Assembly: GCA_029202485.1 (NCBI GenBank)
Contig: CP119313.1
Span: 1,178,001-1,242,000 of the forward strand
Origin: Candidatus Pedobacter colombiensis
GTDB taxonomy: Bacteria > Bacteroidota > Bacteroidia > Sphingobacteriales > Sphingobacteriaceae
Direction: 5' to 3'
Length of the DNA stretch: 64,000 nucleotides
This document shows positions 34,487 through 43,153 of this stretch, in pieces. The notes under the pieces are model-generated. The model was not told the DNA's origin. It was given only the letters and a program-made list of their open reading frames with translations, and made no database searches. The position numbers and the translations under genes were made by a program. Position 1 is the stretch's first letter. Each line of letters begins with the position of its first letter.

Positions 34487-35062
34487 ATGATAGATAGATT
34501 TTTAACTTTTATTGCTTCAAGGATTGCATTAACAGATACTGATATAGTACTTTGCAAAAAATATTTTGAACCGGTATTATTCCCTAAAAATAGGATTATT
34601 GAAGAGCAGGGCAAAACTCCGAAATATCTCTACTACATTGTCTCCGGATACTTACGCTTATTTCATTATAATGAAAACGGAGATGAAGTAACTACACATA
34701 TTAACTGTCCTCCGGGATTCTTCACATCCTACTCCAACTTCATCAACCAGACAAAATCTGATGAAAATGTGGAATGTATTACCGAATGTGAACTGCTTCG
34801 TATTACTAAGGATGGACTGGATGAAATCACTTCTAAAAGTTCTTCAATAAAGGATTTCAGTATTTCTGTCTTTCAGCAATCTATTACTTACAACGAAAAC
34901 AGATCAAGGGAATTAGCAACTTTATCCGCAGAACAACGGTATCGTAAACTGATGGAAGAACATCCGGATATTTTGCACAATGTGCCGGTTTCATACATTG
35001 CATCTTTCCTGGGGATGAAACCTGAAAGCCTGAGCCGCATACGCCGGAAAATGACCAGCTAA
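34487..35062 (+). CDS. Crp/Fnr-family transcriptional regulator
   Basis: The 191-residue protein has a Crp-type nucleotide-binding fold (VLFPKNRIIEEQGKTPKYLY, YYIVSGYLRLF, FFTSYSNFINQ) and a short C-terminal region with NVPVSYIASFLGMKPESLSR and a final IRRKM, a compact helix-turn-helix typical of the Bacteroidota Crp-like group. It lies 66 nt after the DUF5686 gene and 81 nt before the reductase gene. It may control the NAD-dependent reductase downstream. The inducer is not known. Confidence 0.85.
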   Translation: MIDRFLTFIASRIALTDTDIVLCKKYFEPVLFPKNRIIEEQGKTPKYLYYIVSGYLRLFHYNENGDEVTTHINCPPGFFTSYSNFINQTKSDENVECITECELLRITKDGLDEITSKSSSIKDFSISVFQQSITYNENRSRELATLSAEQRYRKLMEEHPDILHNVPVSYIASFLGMKPESLSRIRRKMTS

Positions 35063-35143
35063 TTTCCAAAGCCCTATTAACTAACAAAAGTCAAGTAGAC
35101 TCGGATTCAGGCTGCTGAACTTTGTCGGATATTAAAAGAAAAT

Positions 35144-36163
35144 ATGATGACAAAAAATGGTTTAGCCTTGGTATCCGGAGCAAATGGACATTTGGGCAAT
35201 AATTTAGTTCGCCTGCTAATCAAAAAAGGAATAGCCGTAAGGGCAACAGTAAGAAACATAAAGAACAAAGAACCTTTTGCAGGGTTGGATTGCGAAGTAG
35301 TTCAGGCAGATATTACGGACAAGGCTTCGTTTGTAAGGGCATTGCAAGGTGTAGAAACCTTTTATGCGGTGGGTGCATCATTCAAGCTTTGGGCAAAAGA
35401 CCCAAAGAAAGAAATCTACGATGTCAATATTCTGGGTACGAGAAACACTATTGAAGCAGCAGCTGAAGCTGGCGTAAAACGCATTGTATATGTGAGTTCG
35501 ATTGCGGCATTGGATTACACTAAATTGCCAACAAAAGAAAGTTATGGCTATAATCCGGATCGTAGGGATATGTACTATAATTCTAAAAATGATGGAGAAA
35601 AACTGGCATTTAGCCTGGCAAAGGAACTTGGAATAGAATTGGTATCGGTTATGCCGGCAGCAATGATTGGCAGTGAAGCCTTTCTGCCTTTAAATGTTTC
35701 TTACGGCATACTAAAACTAATATTAAATAAGGAAATTCCTGTAGATACGAAAATCACGTTGAACTGGATAGATGTAAAAGATGTAGCGCAAGGTTGTTAT
35801 CTTGCAGCAATAAAGGGGCGAGACGGGGAACGTTATATTTTGGCTAATGAGCAATGTATGACCATCACCGATACTAATTTACTTGCCAGCAACCTTTATC
35901 CCGAACTGAAATTGAAAATGCCAGGAGCTGTTCCTAAACCTTTACTGTTCGCTATGGCGGGATTAATGGAACTTACAGCAAGATTAAGTGGAAAAGCCCC
36001 TGTGTTAACACGAAAGGATATTGCTATGTTCTCTGGTTTGCAGCAAAATTTCGATATTTCAAAGGCCCGAACCGAATTGGGCTTTAACCCGAAAAAGCCG
36101 GAACAGGCAGTTGAGGAAGCTCTAAAATATTTGGTTGAAAACAAGCAGTTACTGGGAAAATAA
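35144..36163 (+). CDS. NAD-dependent epimerase/dehydratase, dihydroflavonol-reductase-like
   Basis: This is an extended short-chain dehydrogenase of 339 residues (two Met codons at the start, 35144 and 35147). It has ALVSGANGHLGNNLVRLLIK (G-x-x-G-x-x-G dinucleotide loop), then VKRIVYVSSIAALDYTK and DMYYNSKNDGEKLAFSLAKE, where Y-x-x-x-K is the catalytic pair. The Ser is in VYVSSIAAL. The C-terminal half has VDTKITLNWIDVKDVAQGCY and PKKPEQAVEEALKYLVEN. Substrate not identified; similar enzymes reduce sugars, flavonols or steroids. The gene after it is unrelated. Confidence 0.87.
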   Translation: MMTKNGLALVSGANGHLGNNLVRLLIKKGIAVRATVRNIKNKEPFAGLDCEVVQADITDKASFVRALQGVETFYAVGASFKLWAKDPKKEIYDVNILGTRNTIEAAAEAGVKRIVYVSSIAALDYTKLPTKESYGYNPDRRDMYYNSKNDGEKLAFSLAKELGIELVSVMPAAMIGSEAFLPLNVSYGILKLILNKEIPVDTKITLNWIDVKDVAQGCYLAAIKGRDGERYILANEQCMTITDTNLLASNLYPELKLKMPGAVPKPLLFAMAGLMELTARLSGKAPVLTRKDIAMFSGLQQNFDISKARTELGFNPKKPEQAVEEALKYLVENKQLLGK

Positions 36164-36217
36164 AAGACTTCACTTCGCGCTTTTCATAAATTAAAGATTA
36201 ACTAATATCTCTGTTAC

Positions 36218-36250
36218 AATAATCTCCCGGTTAATTTCAGGGAGGTTATT
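36218..36250 (+). terminator. Hairpin terminator downstream of the reductase
   Basis: AATAATCTCCC pairs with GGGAGGTTATT (one G-T wobble) around an 11-nt loop. A weak T tract follows. It lies 55 nt past the reductase stop and also marks the border with the decayed segment that follows. Confidence 0.6.
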
Positions 36251-36557
36251 CGTTTAACAATATAAAACTGCTTCCTTTCCAAAAAATGATTTTTTTTAAA
36301 GATCCTAAGAGATTGATTTACTGGAACAGACCAATGTCATACTCAGACTGCAAGAATTTCTGTTTTCCACAATGCGGTTTAAAGAAGTGGTTCACCATTT
36401 CAAATAAAGCATTAACTTTACAGAAAAAGAAGTTCTTTATGTAGCACTAAAAATTGCAGCTAGTTGGGATATCGATAGTTGTAGGAAGTTTTATAAAATC
36501 AGGAACGTCAAGAGGAATAAATGATCTTGATAATATGAATAATAGACAAAAAAGCAG
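36251..36557. other. AT-rich intergenic stretch with degenerate coding remnant
   Basis: There is no intact gene. A plus-strand frame near 36316-36410 encodes LLEQTNVILRLQEFLFSTMR and FKEVVHHF before a stop, with no start codon. It may be the decayed end of an Rhs-type gene or of a mobile-element gene, given the remnants that follow to 39.8 kb. I could not place it. Confidence 0.3.
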
Positions 36558-37127
36558 ATGAAGGACTCAAAAAAGCTAACTAACATTTTTTTTTATATTT
36601 CTGCTGCTATTGGTGTTTTAATACTCCTTTACGAACTTTTCTCCCGTTTTATAAGTTTTAAATTATTTATTCATGGGATGATTGCTTATGCGCTGTTTTT
36701 TGTTTTGTTTTTAATGTCTAATCATTTTAAAATTATCAATCGTATATGGGTCAAAATATCAATACTTCTCTGGTTGATTTTAACGTCTTTTTTTTATTTT
36801 AGATACCTTTATAAGGTTGACTTATTCGTTTTGGTTGTTCCTTTGGGTTATAAAGGTAAGGTAGAACTGAAAATTAATAATTTACCTTCATCGACAAAGG
36901 TTAGACCATTGGATGGAGTTGTATTTTTCGAGATCAAAGAAAACGGAAAATTTAGTACGAGTTCAAATTTTGATGTAAGTTTTAATAGGATTGGAATATT
37001 AGAAAGATCAGGTGGATCATTTTTAGCTAACAGTAAGTTGCGCTTTATAAACAAAAATTCTGCGACAAAAAAAGATAGTTTGAATAGAATTTACACAATA
37101 ATAGAAGGAGATATAATAGATAAATAG
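36558..37127 (+). CDS. Membrane protein of unknown function, candidate orphan immunity protein
   Basis: The 189-residue AT-rich gene encodes three hydrophobic segments near the N terminus (IFFYISAAIGVLILLYELF, FIHGMIAYALFFVLFLM, KISILLWLILTSFFYF). A periplasmic or cytosolic domain of about 95 residues follows, with beta-strand character (GKVELKINNLPSSTKVRPLD). There is no known family. Its position just before Rhs fragments and its base composition resemble immunity genes left after loss of their toxins. This is an inference from context only. Confidence 0.45.
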   Translation: MKDSKKLTNIFFYISAAIGVLILLYELFSRFISFKLFIHGMIAYALFFVLFLMSNHFKIINRIWVKISILLWLILTSFFYFRYLYKVDLFVLVVPLGYKGKVELKINNLPSSTKVRPLDGVVFFEIKENGKFSTSSNFDVSFNRIGILERSGGSFLANSKLRFINKNSATKKDSLNRIYTIIEGDIIDK

Positions 37128-37149
37128 TCAATAAAATATAGCGACACTT

Positions 37150-37185
37150 GATGACGGTGCAAGGTTTTATGACCACCAATTGCAA
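37150..37185 (+). pseudogene. Degenerate Rhs core fragment, first of three
   Basis: The bases encode DDGARFYDHQL in frame with 37150, which matches the Rhs C-terminal core (Y-D-Y-G-A-R-F-Y-D-P). Only this small patch is visible. Better-preserved copies of the same core follow at 38057 and 39277. Confidence 0.5.
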
Positions 37186-37227
37186 ATTGACATTTTGGGA
37201 ATCCAATAATAATAAAACAATGATAGT

Positions 37228-38043
37228 ATGAGGCTATTGATTATTCTTGCTTTTATTTTAACGCTTTTACAGTTCTCCTGTACAAGTCAGATGGATGCAA
37301 AAAGGGATGCTGAAGTGTATTGTAACTGTATGGAAAAAAATGGTTTTCCGGATCGACGCATATATGCTGCAACAATCTGCCATGCTGAAATGCTAAAAAG
37401 AAGCCGGTTTTACAGGGTGTTTTTTATTGACAAAAGAGATGAAGAACTATCAAAGAATTTGGCGAAGTCAACTTTAGATAGTGTGCAACTTTATATGCGA
37501 ACATTTGTTCGTAATATTCCTATCTCAATGAGAGAATCTGCCGCTGAGGTTATTATGTCTACTATGGACATGAATTTGCGAACAGGGAAGGATATACACT
37601 TTCTAATGGATCAAGAGATGCTTTTGGATACTAATTTTTCTGAATCGAAAGATAGTGTGAAAATGAAAAATGGCTTGATTTACCAAGATGACTGGTTAAC
37701 CGAATATTATTACAAGAATGGCAAAAAGAATGGGGTATTTAAGAACTACTTTAAAAGGAATCGGAGGTTGCATGTTTTGGGCTTTTATAAAGATGACGCA
37801 CCTGTTGGAACTTGGTATTTTTTTAATCAAGATGGAGGACTTTATCTAATTGAGGATATTAAAGGACTTAATAAAAATAAGGAAGTAAGAAGATCGGATG
37901 GGGTAATGGTTAAACCGCCATTTATGTCATACCGTAAAGAATATGACCCAAAAACAGGAGAGATAAAAAGAGAAGGTCTTGCATTATTTTACAAAAATGT
38001 AGAAGATGGTTTTTACAGATATGGTTCTTGGAAGAAATATTAA
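37228..38043 (+). CDS. Lipoprotein with MORN/YwqK-like repeats
   Basis: The 271-residue protein has a signal peptide ending LLQFSCTSQM with a lipobox Cys. After a Cys-containing helical region (EVYCNCMEKNGFPDRR) the C-terminal half contains WLTEYYYKNGKKNGVFKNYF, then GFYKDDAPVGTWYFFNQDGG, repeated G-x-W-x-x-Y/F patterns like MORN or YwqK-family repeats. YwqK-type proteins are antitoxin or immunity-like in other bacteria. It sits between two Rhs fragments, so an immunity role is plausible but unproven. Confidence 0.5.
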   Translation: MRLLIILAFILTLLQFSCTSQMDAKRDAEVYCNCMEKNGFPDRRIYAATICHAEMLKRSRFYRVFFIDKRDEELSKNLAKSTLDSVQLYMRTFVRNIPISMRESAAEVIMSTMDMNLRTGKDIHFLMDQEMLLDTNFSESKDSVKMKNGLIYQDDWLTEYYYKNGKKNGVFKNYFKRNRRLHVLGFYKDDAPVGTWYFFNQDGGLYLIEDIKGLNKNKEVRRSDGVMVKPPFMSYRKEYDPKTGEIKREGLALFYKNVEDGFYRYGSWKKY

Positions 38044-38056
38044 AATACGGTCTTAG

Positions 38057-38302
38057 TTCAATTACGGGGCAAGGTTCTATGATCCGGTGATAGGGCGCTT
38101 CAACACAGTAGATCCAAAGGCAGAGCTCTACAGAATGGGATCGGTCTATTTATATGGGGCCAACAATCCAATGAGGTTTATAGACATAAATGGGCCGGGC
38201 GATCGGGTTAAGGCGGCGAGGAGTATGACGGGCAAATCCTATAAGCAGGAAAGTGGAACTAACAGGACTGCAAACACGCTAGATAGTTTTGATGGGAAAT
38301 AA
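38057..38302 (+). pseudogene. Rhs core fragment with short variable tail, second of three
   Basis: After a stop codon at 38054-38056 the frame reads NYGARFYDPVIGRFNTVDPK and NNPMRFIDINGPG, the end of an Rhs core domain. A short variable tail (RVKAARSMTGKSYKQESGTN) ends at 38302. The large N-terminal Rhs repeat region is missing, so this is an orphan C-terminal module or displaced end. No start codon belongs to it; the GTG at 38087 is internal. Confidence 0.65.
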
Positions 38303-38669
38303 GGGCAAGTTAAGCACAGATAATGCAGAGCTGCTGCTCTATATCGATGGCAAATTACATTTCACTGTACTTGGCGGAATAAAATTGACGGGACTGGACA
38401 GGTTGAAGGTAATGCTGAAGATCGTAAAAATGGACAACAAGCAGAATGCCTATTGCCATAACCTAGATCTGTACAATGGCACCCAAACCGAACAGCTGAT
38501 AGAAAAAGCTTCTGAAATGTTGGACATCACCACCAGTGAAAAGAGCCAAGTCATTAGCAGATTAACAACCGAGCTGGAAAACTACAGGTTAACGAAGCTA
38601 GAAGAGATGAAGCCCAAACAGCCAGGGTTCGCAAAGAAATGGTTTAGAGATAAACGACCAAAAAATTAA
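38292..38669 (+). CDS. N-terminal fragment of a mobile-element protein, 125 residues
   Basis: It reads MGNKGKLSTDNAELLLYIDG, then LHFTVLGGIKLTGLDRLKVM, and ends in a Lys-rich tail (QPGFAKKWFRDKRPKN). I recall this opening from the N terminus of larger Bacteroidota mobile-element proteins with an ATPase/primase-like part, which is absent here, so the gene is probably truncated. The ATG (38292) lies inside the tail of the Rhs fragment. Function unknown. Confidence 0.4.
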   Translation: MGNKGKLSTDNAELLLYIDGKLHFTVLGGIKLTGLDRLKVMLKIVKMDNKQNAYCHNLDLYNGTQTEQLIEKASEMLDITTSEKSQVISRLTTELENYRLTKLEEMKPKQPGFAKKWFRDKRPKN

Positions 38670-38671
38670 TA

Positions 38672-39238
38672 ATGATGGAAAATTTTAATGTTTCAGAAAA
38701 GTATAGGAAATATCTTATTGAACTGCAATTTGAAAGCTTGAATGTTTACACTGTGTGGGGGACAGATATGAAGGATGATGAAATCGATAAACTTTTGGTA
38801 AAAAAGGATAAGTTAATTGCGTATAAAAATATTGATGTTGTTACGAAATCGCTTAAAGAAGTAAGGCATCCATTTCTAGACAGTGAAAATTTTAATAATT
38901 GGGTAATTGAGGAGGGATTTCGTAAAGTTTATAATGTAAATGATTTTCGGTTGTTATCTAATTTTTCATTGCATATGTTAATTGATAGGTCAATTTATTT
39001 GGAAATTCTAAACTGTATTAATCTTGTACAAGATTTTTTTACTCAAATTGAAGACGGAGCTCTGGATTCGTTTTTTGAAACTCGATCTATAATAGACTTA
39101 AAGGATTTTATATACAATAATTATTTCTGGAAAAAGGAGGACACATCAATAAAATTCGAGGATTTGAATGGGCCTGTCGTAGTTCGCCAGGTAAAAGAGC
39201 TTTACAATGTGTTTTTTAAACACATTCAAATAATGTAA
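38672..39238 (+). CDS. Hypothetical immunity-like protein, AT-rich
   Basis: The 188-residue protein is acidic and helical, with segments such as YLEILNCINLVQDFFTQIED and KFEDLNGPVVVRQVKELYNV. It has no signal peptide or catalytic motif. It lies 2 nt after the preceding gene and immediately before the next Rhs fragment. Orphan immunity genes in Rhs arrays often look like this. No family name can be given. Confidence 0.45.
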   Translation: MMENFNVSEKYRKYLIELQFESLNVYTVWGTDMKDDEIDKLLVKKDKLIAYKNIDVVTKSLKEVRHPFLDSENFNNWVIEEGFRKVYNVNDFRLLSNFSLHMLIDRSIYLEILNCINLVQDFFTQIEDGALDSFFETRSIIDLKDFIYNNYFWKKEDTSIKFEDLNGPVVVRQVKELYNVFFKHIQIM

Positions 39239-39276
39239 TTTGAGGCGGCAAAGAGTTACAAGAAGCGCTGAGATAG

Positions 39277-39768
39277 TATGATTACGGTCCAAGGTTTTAT
39301 GATCCGGCGATCGGAAGGTGGACTGTGGTTGATCCGTTGGCGGAGAAGATGGGGAGGCATTCTCCTTATAATTACGCTTTCAATAATCCTATTAGGTTTG
39401 TTGATCCAGATGAGATGGGACCACAACCTGCAATTGTTCTGGTCTTACCATTAATATGGGCAGCTTTTGAGGCTGTAGCTTGATATGTAACAGTAGAAGC
39501 CGTTGTTGGAACGGCAGTTGTAGGTACTGCGGTATATGTAGGTGTTAATGGTTATAATAAGTACTCAACGGGCCGAAATTATTCCGATTCTGTTCAGGCG
39601 GTTCAAGATGCGAAAAACGATTCAAGCCACCCATGAATGCCACATTGGGAAGCTGGCTTGTTAAAAAAGGATCCGAGTCAACCTGATGGAATTAATAGAT
39701 CTGGAGGAAAAATAAATAAACCACAGATGCAGAATGGTACCAAAGGTAAATCTTATTATAACCCATAA
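39277..39768 (+). pseudogene. Rhs core fragment with toxin-like tail, two in-frame TGA codons
   Basis: The frame opens after a stop at 39274-39276 with YDYGPRFYDPAIGRWTVVDP and NNPIRFVDPDEMG, a well-preserved Rhs core end. The tail starts with hydrophobic PAIVLVLPLIWAAFEAV, is interrupted by TGA at 39481 and again at 39634, and ends at TAA 39766-39768 with PQMQNGTKGKSYYNP. Both TGA codons stand where Trp is plausible (W to TGA). The tail is probably a decayed toxin domain; the next two genes would be its former immunity genes. Confidence 0.65.
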
Positions 39769-39782
39769 CTATAAAGAAGAAG

Positions 39783-40262
39783 ATGAGTAATAGTCGATTA
39801 GATACTTTAATAAGGAAAAACAAAGGAAAGAAGCTTTTAGATAAATATATTAGTATGTTCCATTTAGCCGGCTTTGGCGATAATGAATTAAGGTATGTTG
39901 AGCTTAAAAAAGCTGATGAAGTAGTGGCTCGTGTTAAAGAAGTTTTTCAAGATATTAATCAAGAATTAGAAATCCTGTCAAGTGAAAGCACTTACCAGGA
40001 TTCAAAATTATTAATGTCAATTCTTACAAATTTAAATAGCAGTTATTGTTATGTATTTTCAGATGATTTCTACCTATGTGGTATGTATCAGACGCATATT
40101 AAGGCTGCTGTAGAACATTGTTTGAACGTGGCTAAATTTGGATATAGTAATACATGTTTTATTTTGGATCAGGATTTTAGATATTCATGTACCATTAATT
40201 ACTATATTGATGGTGAGCCTTCATTACAGAATAAGTTTGATATTCATCTAAAGTTAGCTTAG
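39783..40262 (+). CDS. Hypothetical protein following an Rhs toxin remnant, immunity-like
   Basis: The 159-residue protein opens with basic NSRLDTLIRKNKGKKLLDKY, has a helix LKKADEVVARVKEVFQDI, and a C-terminal half with four scattered Cys residues (SSYCYVFSDDFYLCGMYQ and VEHCLNVAKFGYSNTCF). Position right after the remnant toxin tail suggests immunity. The function is not proven, and it is not a family I can name. Confidence 0.45.
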   Translation: MSNSRLDTLIRKNKGKKLLDKYISMFHLAGFGDNELRYVELKKADEVVARVKEVFQDINQELEILSSESTYQDSKLLMSILTNLNSSYCYVFSDDFYLCGMYQTHIKAAVEHCLNVAKFGYSNTCFILDQDFRYSCTINYYIDGEPSLQNKFDIHLKLA

Positions 40263-40335
40263 TCTCATTTGGCACTAATTTAGGTAAAGTGGCAAAGGGA
40301 ATAGATCGTTTTATACATTGAGATAACGCGTAAAA

Positions 40336-40728
40336 ATGGAAATGACTAAATATAATTCACTTGGCTTAGGCATGTTTAAGTATAATCAGGCCGGCTTATT
40401 TGTTTTTTCACTATTGATTTTGTGGGTTAATTATATGCTTAGGTCTTCATTGTTTTTTTGGATTCTTTTAATTATTATACTGATAATTATTAACTTGATT
40501 TGGTACTCTTTCAGCGATGTGAAATGGAATAAAGACCACTTTGTAATTGAAAAATTCTTAAAGAAAAAAGTAATAGTTTCTAATGAATTTATTAAAGTAG
40601 ACAGGTTGTTCTTTAATGTTTTTGTAATAAAATTTATTAATGGTAAATTTTATTACATTGGTGATTTTAAATCTATTTTTGAAAACTCTTCTGATATAAC
40701 AAATACTATTAAAGTATATATTCAATAA
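40336..40728 (+). CDS. Small membrane protein of unknown function
   Basis: The 130-residue, very AT-rich gene encodes two hydrophobic segments (GLFVFSLLILWVNYML and FFWILLIIILIIINLIWYSF). A short soluble tail follows (KWNKDHFVIEKFLKKKVIV, then FINGKFYYIGDF). PH-like membrane proteins such as this sometimes act as immunity proteins. Last gene of the Rhs-remnant segment; the sulfur locus starts after it on the other strand. Confidence 0.45.
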   Translation: MEMTKYNSLGLGMFKYNQAGLFVFSLLILWVNYMLRSSLFFWILLIIILIIINLIWYSFSDVKWNKDHFVIEKFLKKKVIVSNEFIKVDRLFFNVFVIKFINGKFYYIGDFKSIFENSSDITNTIKVYIQ

Positions 40729-40818
40729 AGAGGCTGGTATAAGTATAACTAAATACATTTATCCAGCTAAAGCTTATATTGAAGGTTTATAACTTCATTA
40801 TTGTTAGTCGAATTACAT

Positions 40819-41247
40819 TTAATGAGGCAATTTATCTCTTAATAATCCATACACCCATGTACCGCCAACCGCGCTCAAAAGTGTGATAATAACAACTGTT
40901 GCGCCCGTGCCGATCTGTGCAAAAAGTGGTCCGGGACAAGCTCCTGTAATTGCCCAGCCAAAGCCAAAAATCAATCCACCATAAATTTGTCCCTTGTTGA
41001 ACTTTTTTGGTGAAAAAGTAATAGGTTCACCATAAATGGTTTTAATATTGAACCTTTTGATCAACCAAACGGAAATTACGCCTACTACTACTGCACTACC
41101 AATGATGCCGTACATATGGAAGGATTGTAAACGGAACATTTCCTGTATGCGAAACCAGCTTACTACTTCAGCCTTTACGAATAAAATACCAAACAATAGG
41201 CCCACTATAAGGTATTTTATATTATTTGTTTTTATATTTTGTTGCAT
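40819..41247 (-). CDS. YeeE/YedE-type sulfur transporter, DUF6691 half
   Basis: The 142-residue membrane protein has four TM segments and the motif GWAITGACPGPLFAQIGTG with a conserved Cys, the signature of the DUF6691 half of thiosulfate transporters in Bacteroidota. Together with the upstream gene (12 nt apart) it forms the two-gene version of the YeeE/YedE family. Probable role: uptake of thiosulfate or a related sulfur compound. Last gene of the sulfur locus. Confidence 0.85.
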   Translation of the reverse strand: MQQNIKTNNIKYLIVGLLFGILFVKAEVVSWFRIQEMFRLQSFHMYGIIGSAVVVGVISVWLIKRFNIKTIYGEPITFSPKKFNKGQIYGGLIFGFGWAITGACPGPLFAQIGTGATVVIITLLSAVGGTWVYGLLRDKLPH

Positions 41248-41259
41248 TTCATTTTAAAT

Positions 41260-41823
41260 TTAAAGAGAAAGAATAATTGGTGAAATCAGGTTTGCCATAA
41301 TAAAGCCGCCCGCCATAAAACATATAGTTGCAATTAACGAAGGCCATTGTAAAGTCGACAATCCCATTATAGAATGCCCGCTTGTGCAACCACCAGCGTA
41401 ACGTGTACCAAAACCGACTAAAAAGCCACCTACAACCATCAGTATAAACCCCCTTAAGGTAAACAAAGATTGCCAATTCATAATATCCAGAGGCACCAGA
41501 TTGTTGTAATTTGTAATGCCATACCCTGCAAGCTCCGAAGCTAATTTAGGATTAACTTCAATTGGATTGGGAGTCGCTAAAAAGTGAACAGCTATAGCCC
41601 CGCCCAATAGTATGCCGAATACAAAAAATAAATTCCAGACTTCTTTTTTCCAATCATATTTAAAGAACGGAATATTGGCAGGTATACAAGATGCACAAAT
41701 ATGTCTTAGTGATGAACTAATGCCAAAGGATTTGTTCCCAATGATTAAAAGTGCCGGAACGGTTAGTCCGACTAACGGACCTGCTACATACCAGGGCCAC
41801 GGTTGTTTTATAAATTCTAACAT
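41260..41823 (-). CDS. YeeE/YedE-family thiosulfate transporter subunit
   Basis: The 187-residue polytopic membrane protein carries GFGTRYAGGCTSGHSIMGLS, the YeeE/YedE (sulf_transp) signature with the conserved Cys of the transport path. A second region (HICASCIPANIPFFKYDWKK) has two Cys. It pairs with the DUF6691 gene that follows. Its promoter (-7 box CAATTTTG read on the minus strand at 41857-41850) carries the sulfur-locus 19-bp element. The likely substrate is thiosulfate. Confidence 0.87.
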   Translation of the reverse strand: MLEFIKQPWPWYVAGPLVGLTVPALLIIGNKSFGISSSLRHICASCIPANIPFFKYDWKKEVWNLFFVFGILLGGAIAVHFLATPNPIEVNPKLASELAGYGITNYNNLVPLDIMNWQSLFTLRGFILMVVGGFLVGFGTRYAGGCTSGHSIMGLSTLQWPSLIATICFMAGGFIMANLISPIILSL

Positions 41824-41849
41824 TTTGTTCTTTTTTATTTTGAATGTTG

Positions 41850-41898
41850 CAAAATTGCAAACATGAAATGAATTTGAAAGCTACTTTAGTTACATAAG
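41850..41898 (-). promoter_or_regulatory. Promoter and 19-bp operator upstream of the YeeE gene
   Basis: The element GCTACTTTAGTTACATAAG (plus strand, 41880-41898) lies 22 bp upstream of a -7 box that reads CAATTTTG on the minus strand. It overlaps the end of the MFS gene. The same element with one base change and the same 22-bp spacing occurs at two other promoters of the locus. Confidence 0.7.
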
Positions 41899-43139
41899 GT
41901 AGAAATATCAATATATGTTTTCGTGGCTTTAATCTGTTCGGGCATACGGAATTTTATAATTAAGGATGATACAATAGTCAATAGCCCAATAAAAATAATG
42001 GCATACTCAATACCAAACAGATCAGCAATAACCCCCGAAATGACGGCTCCAAATGCATAACCTAAATCTCTCCAAAGTCTGAAAGTTCCAATGCTTTCTG
42101 CACGTTGCAGGGGGCTCGTAGTCTGTGCAATGGTAGAAAGAAAAGTAGGATAAACTAATGCTGTTCCAAGTCCTAATATACCAGATAAAAATATAAGCAC
42201 ATAAAAGTCTCTGCTCATGGGAATAAGTAAAATGGCAATCCCTTGTAACAACATTCCCCAGAATAACATCGCCTTTTTGGAATAATAGTCAGACATTTTA
42301 CCTGTAAACAATTGTCCGATACCCCATACTGTAGGATAAATAGCTGTAATGATGCCTATATCCCTGGTGTTATAGCTTAATGACAATAACATAATGGGCA
42401 GTAAACCCCAAATCATTCCGTCGTTTAGGTTGTTGATTAATCCGGCTTGTGTAACCGAGCTCAGGGTTTTGTTTTTAAAAGTAGTCTCTAAAAACACATT
42501 TTTTAAGGTTTCAGTCTGATCGCTTGTACTCTCTTTTTGTACAAATGCACGCGTGTCTTTCACCCAAAATATCGTCAATAAAAACCCTAAAATGGATATA
42601 ACAATACCTATGTAAAAAGGGTAGGGAGTAACACCATATTTATGAGCTATATAGCCGGTTAGAAAAGCAATCAATCCAACAGCAAAGTAGCCCGAAAACT
42701 CATTCAAACCCATAGCCAGGCCCCGGTCTTTTTCACCCACAAGGTCAATTTTCATGACCACTGTGCTGCTCCAGGTTAAGCCCTGGCTAATTCCCAAAAG
42801 CACATTGGCGAAAACCACCCAATTCCAGCTGGAGGCATAAATTAATATAAATGGAATGGGTATGGCAATCAACCAACCTAACAGTAATAGATTTTTCCGT
42901 CCGAATTTATTGGCAAGTTTTCCGGTATAATAATTCGCAAGGGCTTTGGTTAGTCCAAATGCAGTAATAAATGAAAGAATAGCCGTTTTAGAAGAGACTC
43001 CCAGTTCCAATTCAGCAAATTGCGGAAATATAGTACGTTCCATTCCCACCATTCCACCAACAAATGCATTTACAATCACCAATAAAGTAAACTGTTTCCA
43101 GTTTTCCTTAAGGCCGAGCTTTATACTTCCAGTTGTCAT
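41886..43139 (-). CDS. Major facilitator superfamily transporter
   Basis: The 417-residue protein has about 12 TM segments and the MFS loop motif GKLANKFGRKNLLLLGWLI (G-x-x-x-D/N-x-x-G-R-K). A second copy is seen around TGKMSDYYSKKAMLFWG. It lies in the middle of the sulfur locus, 14 nt after DUF2892, in the same operon as the persulfide dioxygenase fusion. The substrate is unknown; export of sulfur compounds is an inference. Confidence 0.85.
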   Translation of the reverse strand: MTTGSIKLGLKENWKQFTLLVIVNAFVGGMVGMERTIFPQFAELELGVSSKTAILSFITAFGLTKALANYYTGKLANKFGRKNLLLLGWLIAIPIPFILIYASSWNWVVFANVLLGISQGLTWSSTVVMKIDLVGEKDRGLAMGLNEFSGYFAVGLIAFLTGYIAHKYGVTPYPFYIGIVISILGFLLTIFWVKDTRAFVQKESTSDQTETLKNVFLETTFKNKTLSSVTQAGLINNLNDGMIWGLLPIMLLSLSYNTRDIGIITAIYPTVWGIGQLFTGKMSDYYSKKAMLFWGMLLQGIAILLIPMSRDFYVLIFLSGILGLGTALVYPTFLSTIAQTTSPLQRAESIGTFRLWRDLGYAFGAVISGVIADLFGIEYAIIFIGLLTIVSSLIIKFRMPEQIKATKTYIDISTLCN

Positions 43140-43153
43140 GTGCTATTAATCTT

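Noticed and set aside
39481..39636. Genetic code with TGA as Trp
   Set aside because: Other genes in the window use TGG for Trp and TGA as a clean stop (for example orfA of the IS); two mutations in a decayed gene are enough.
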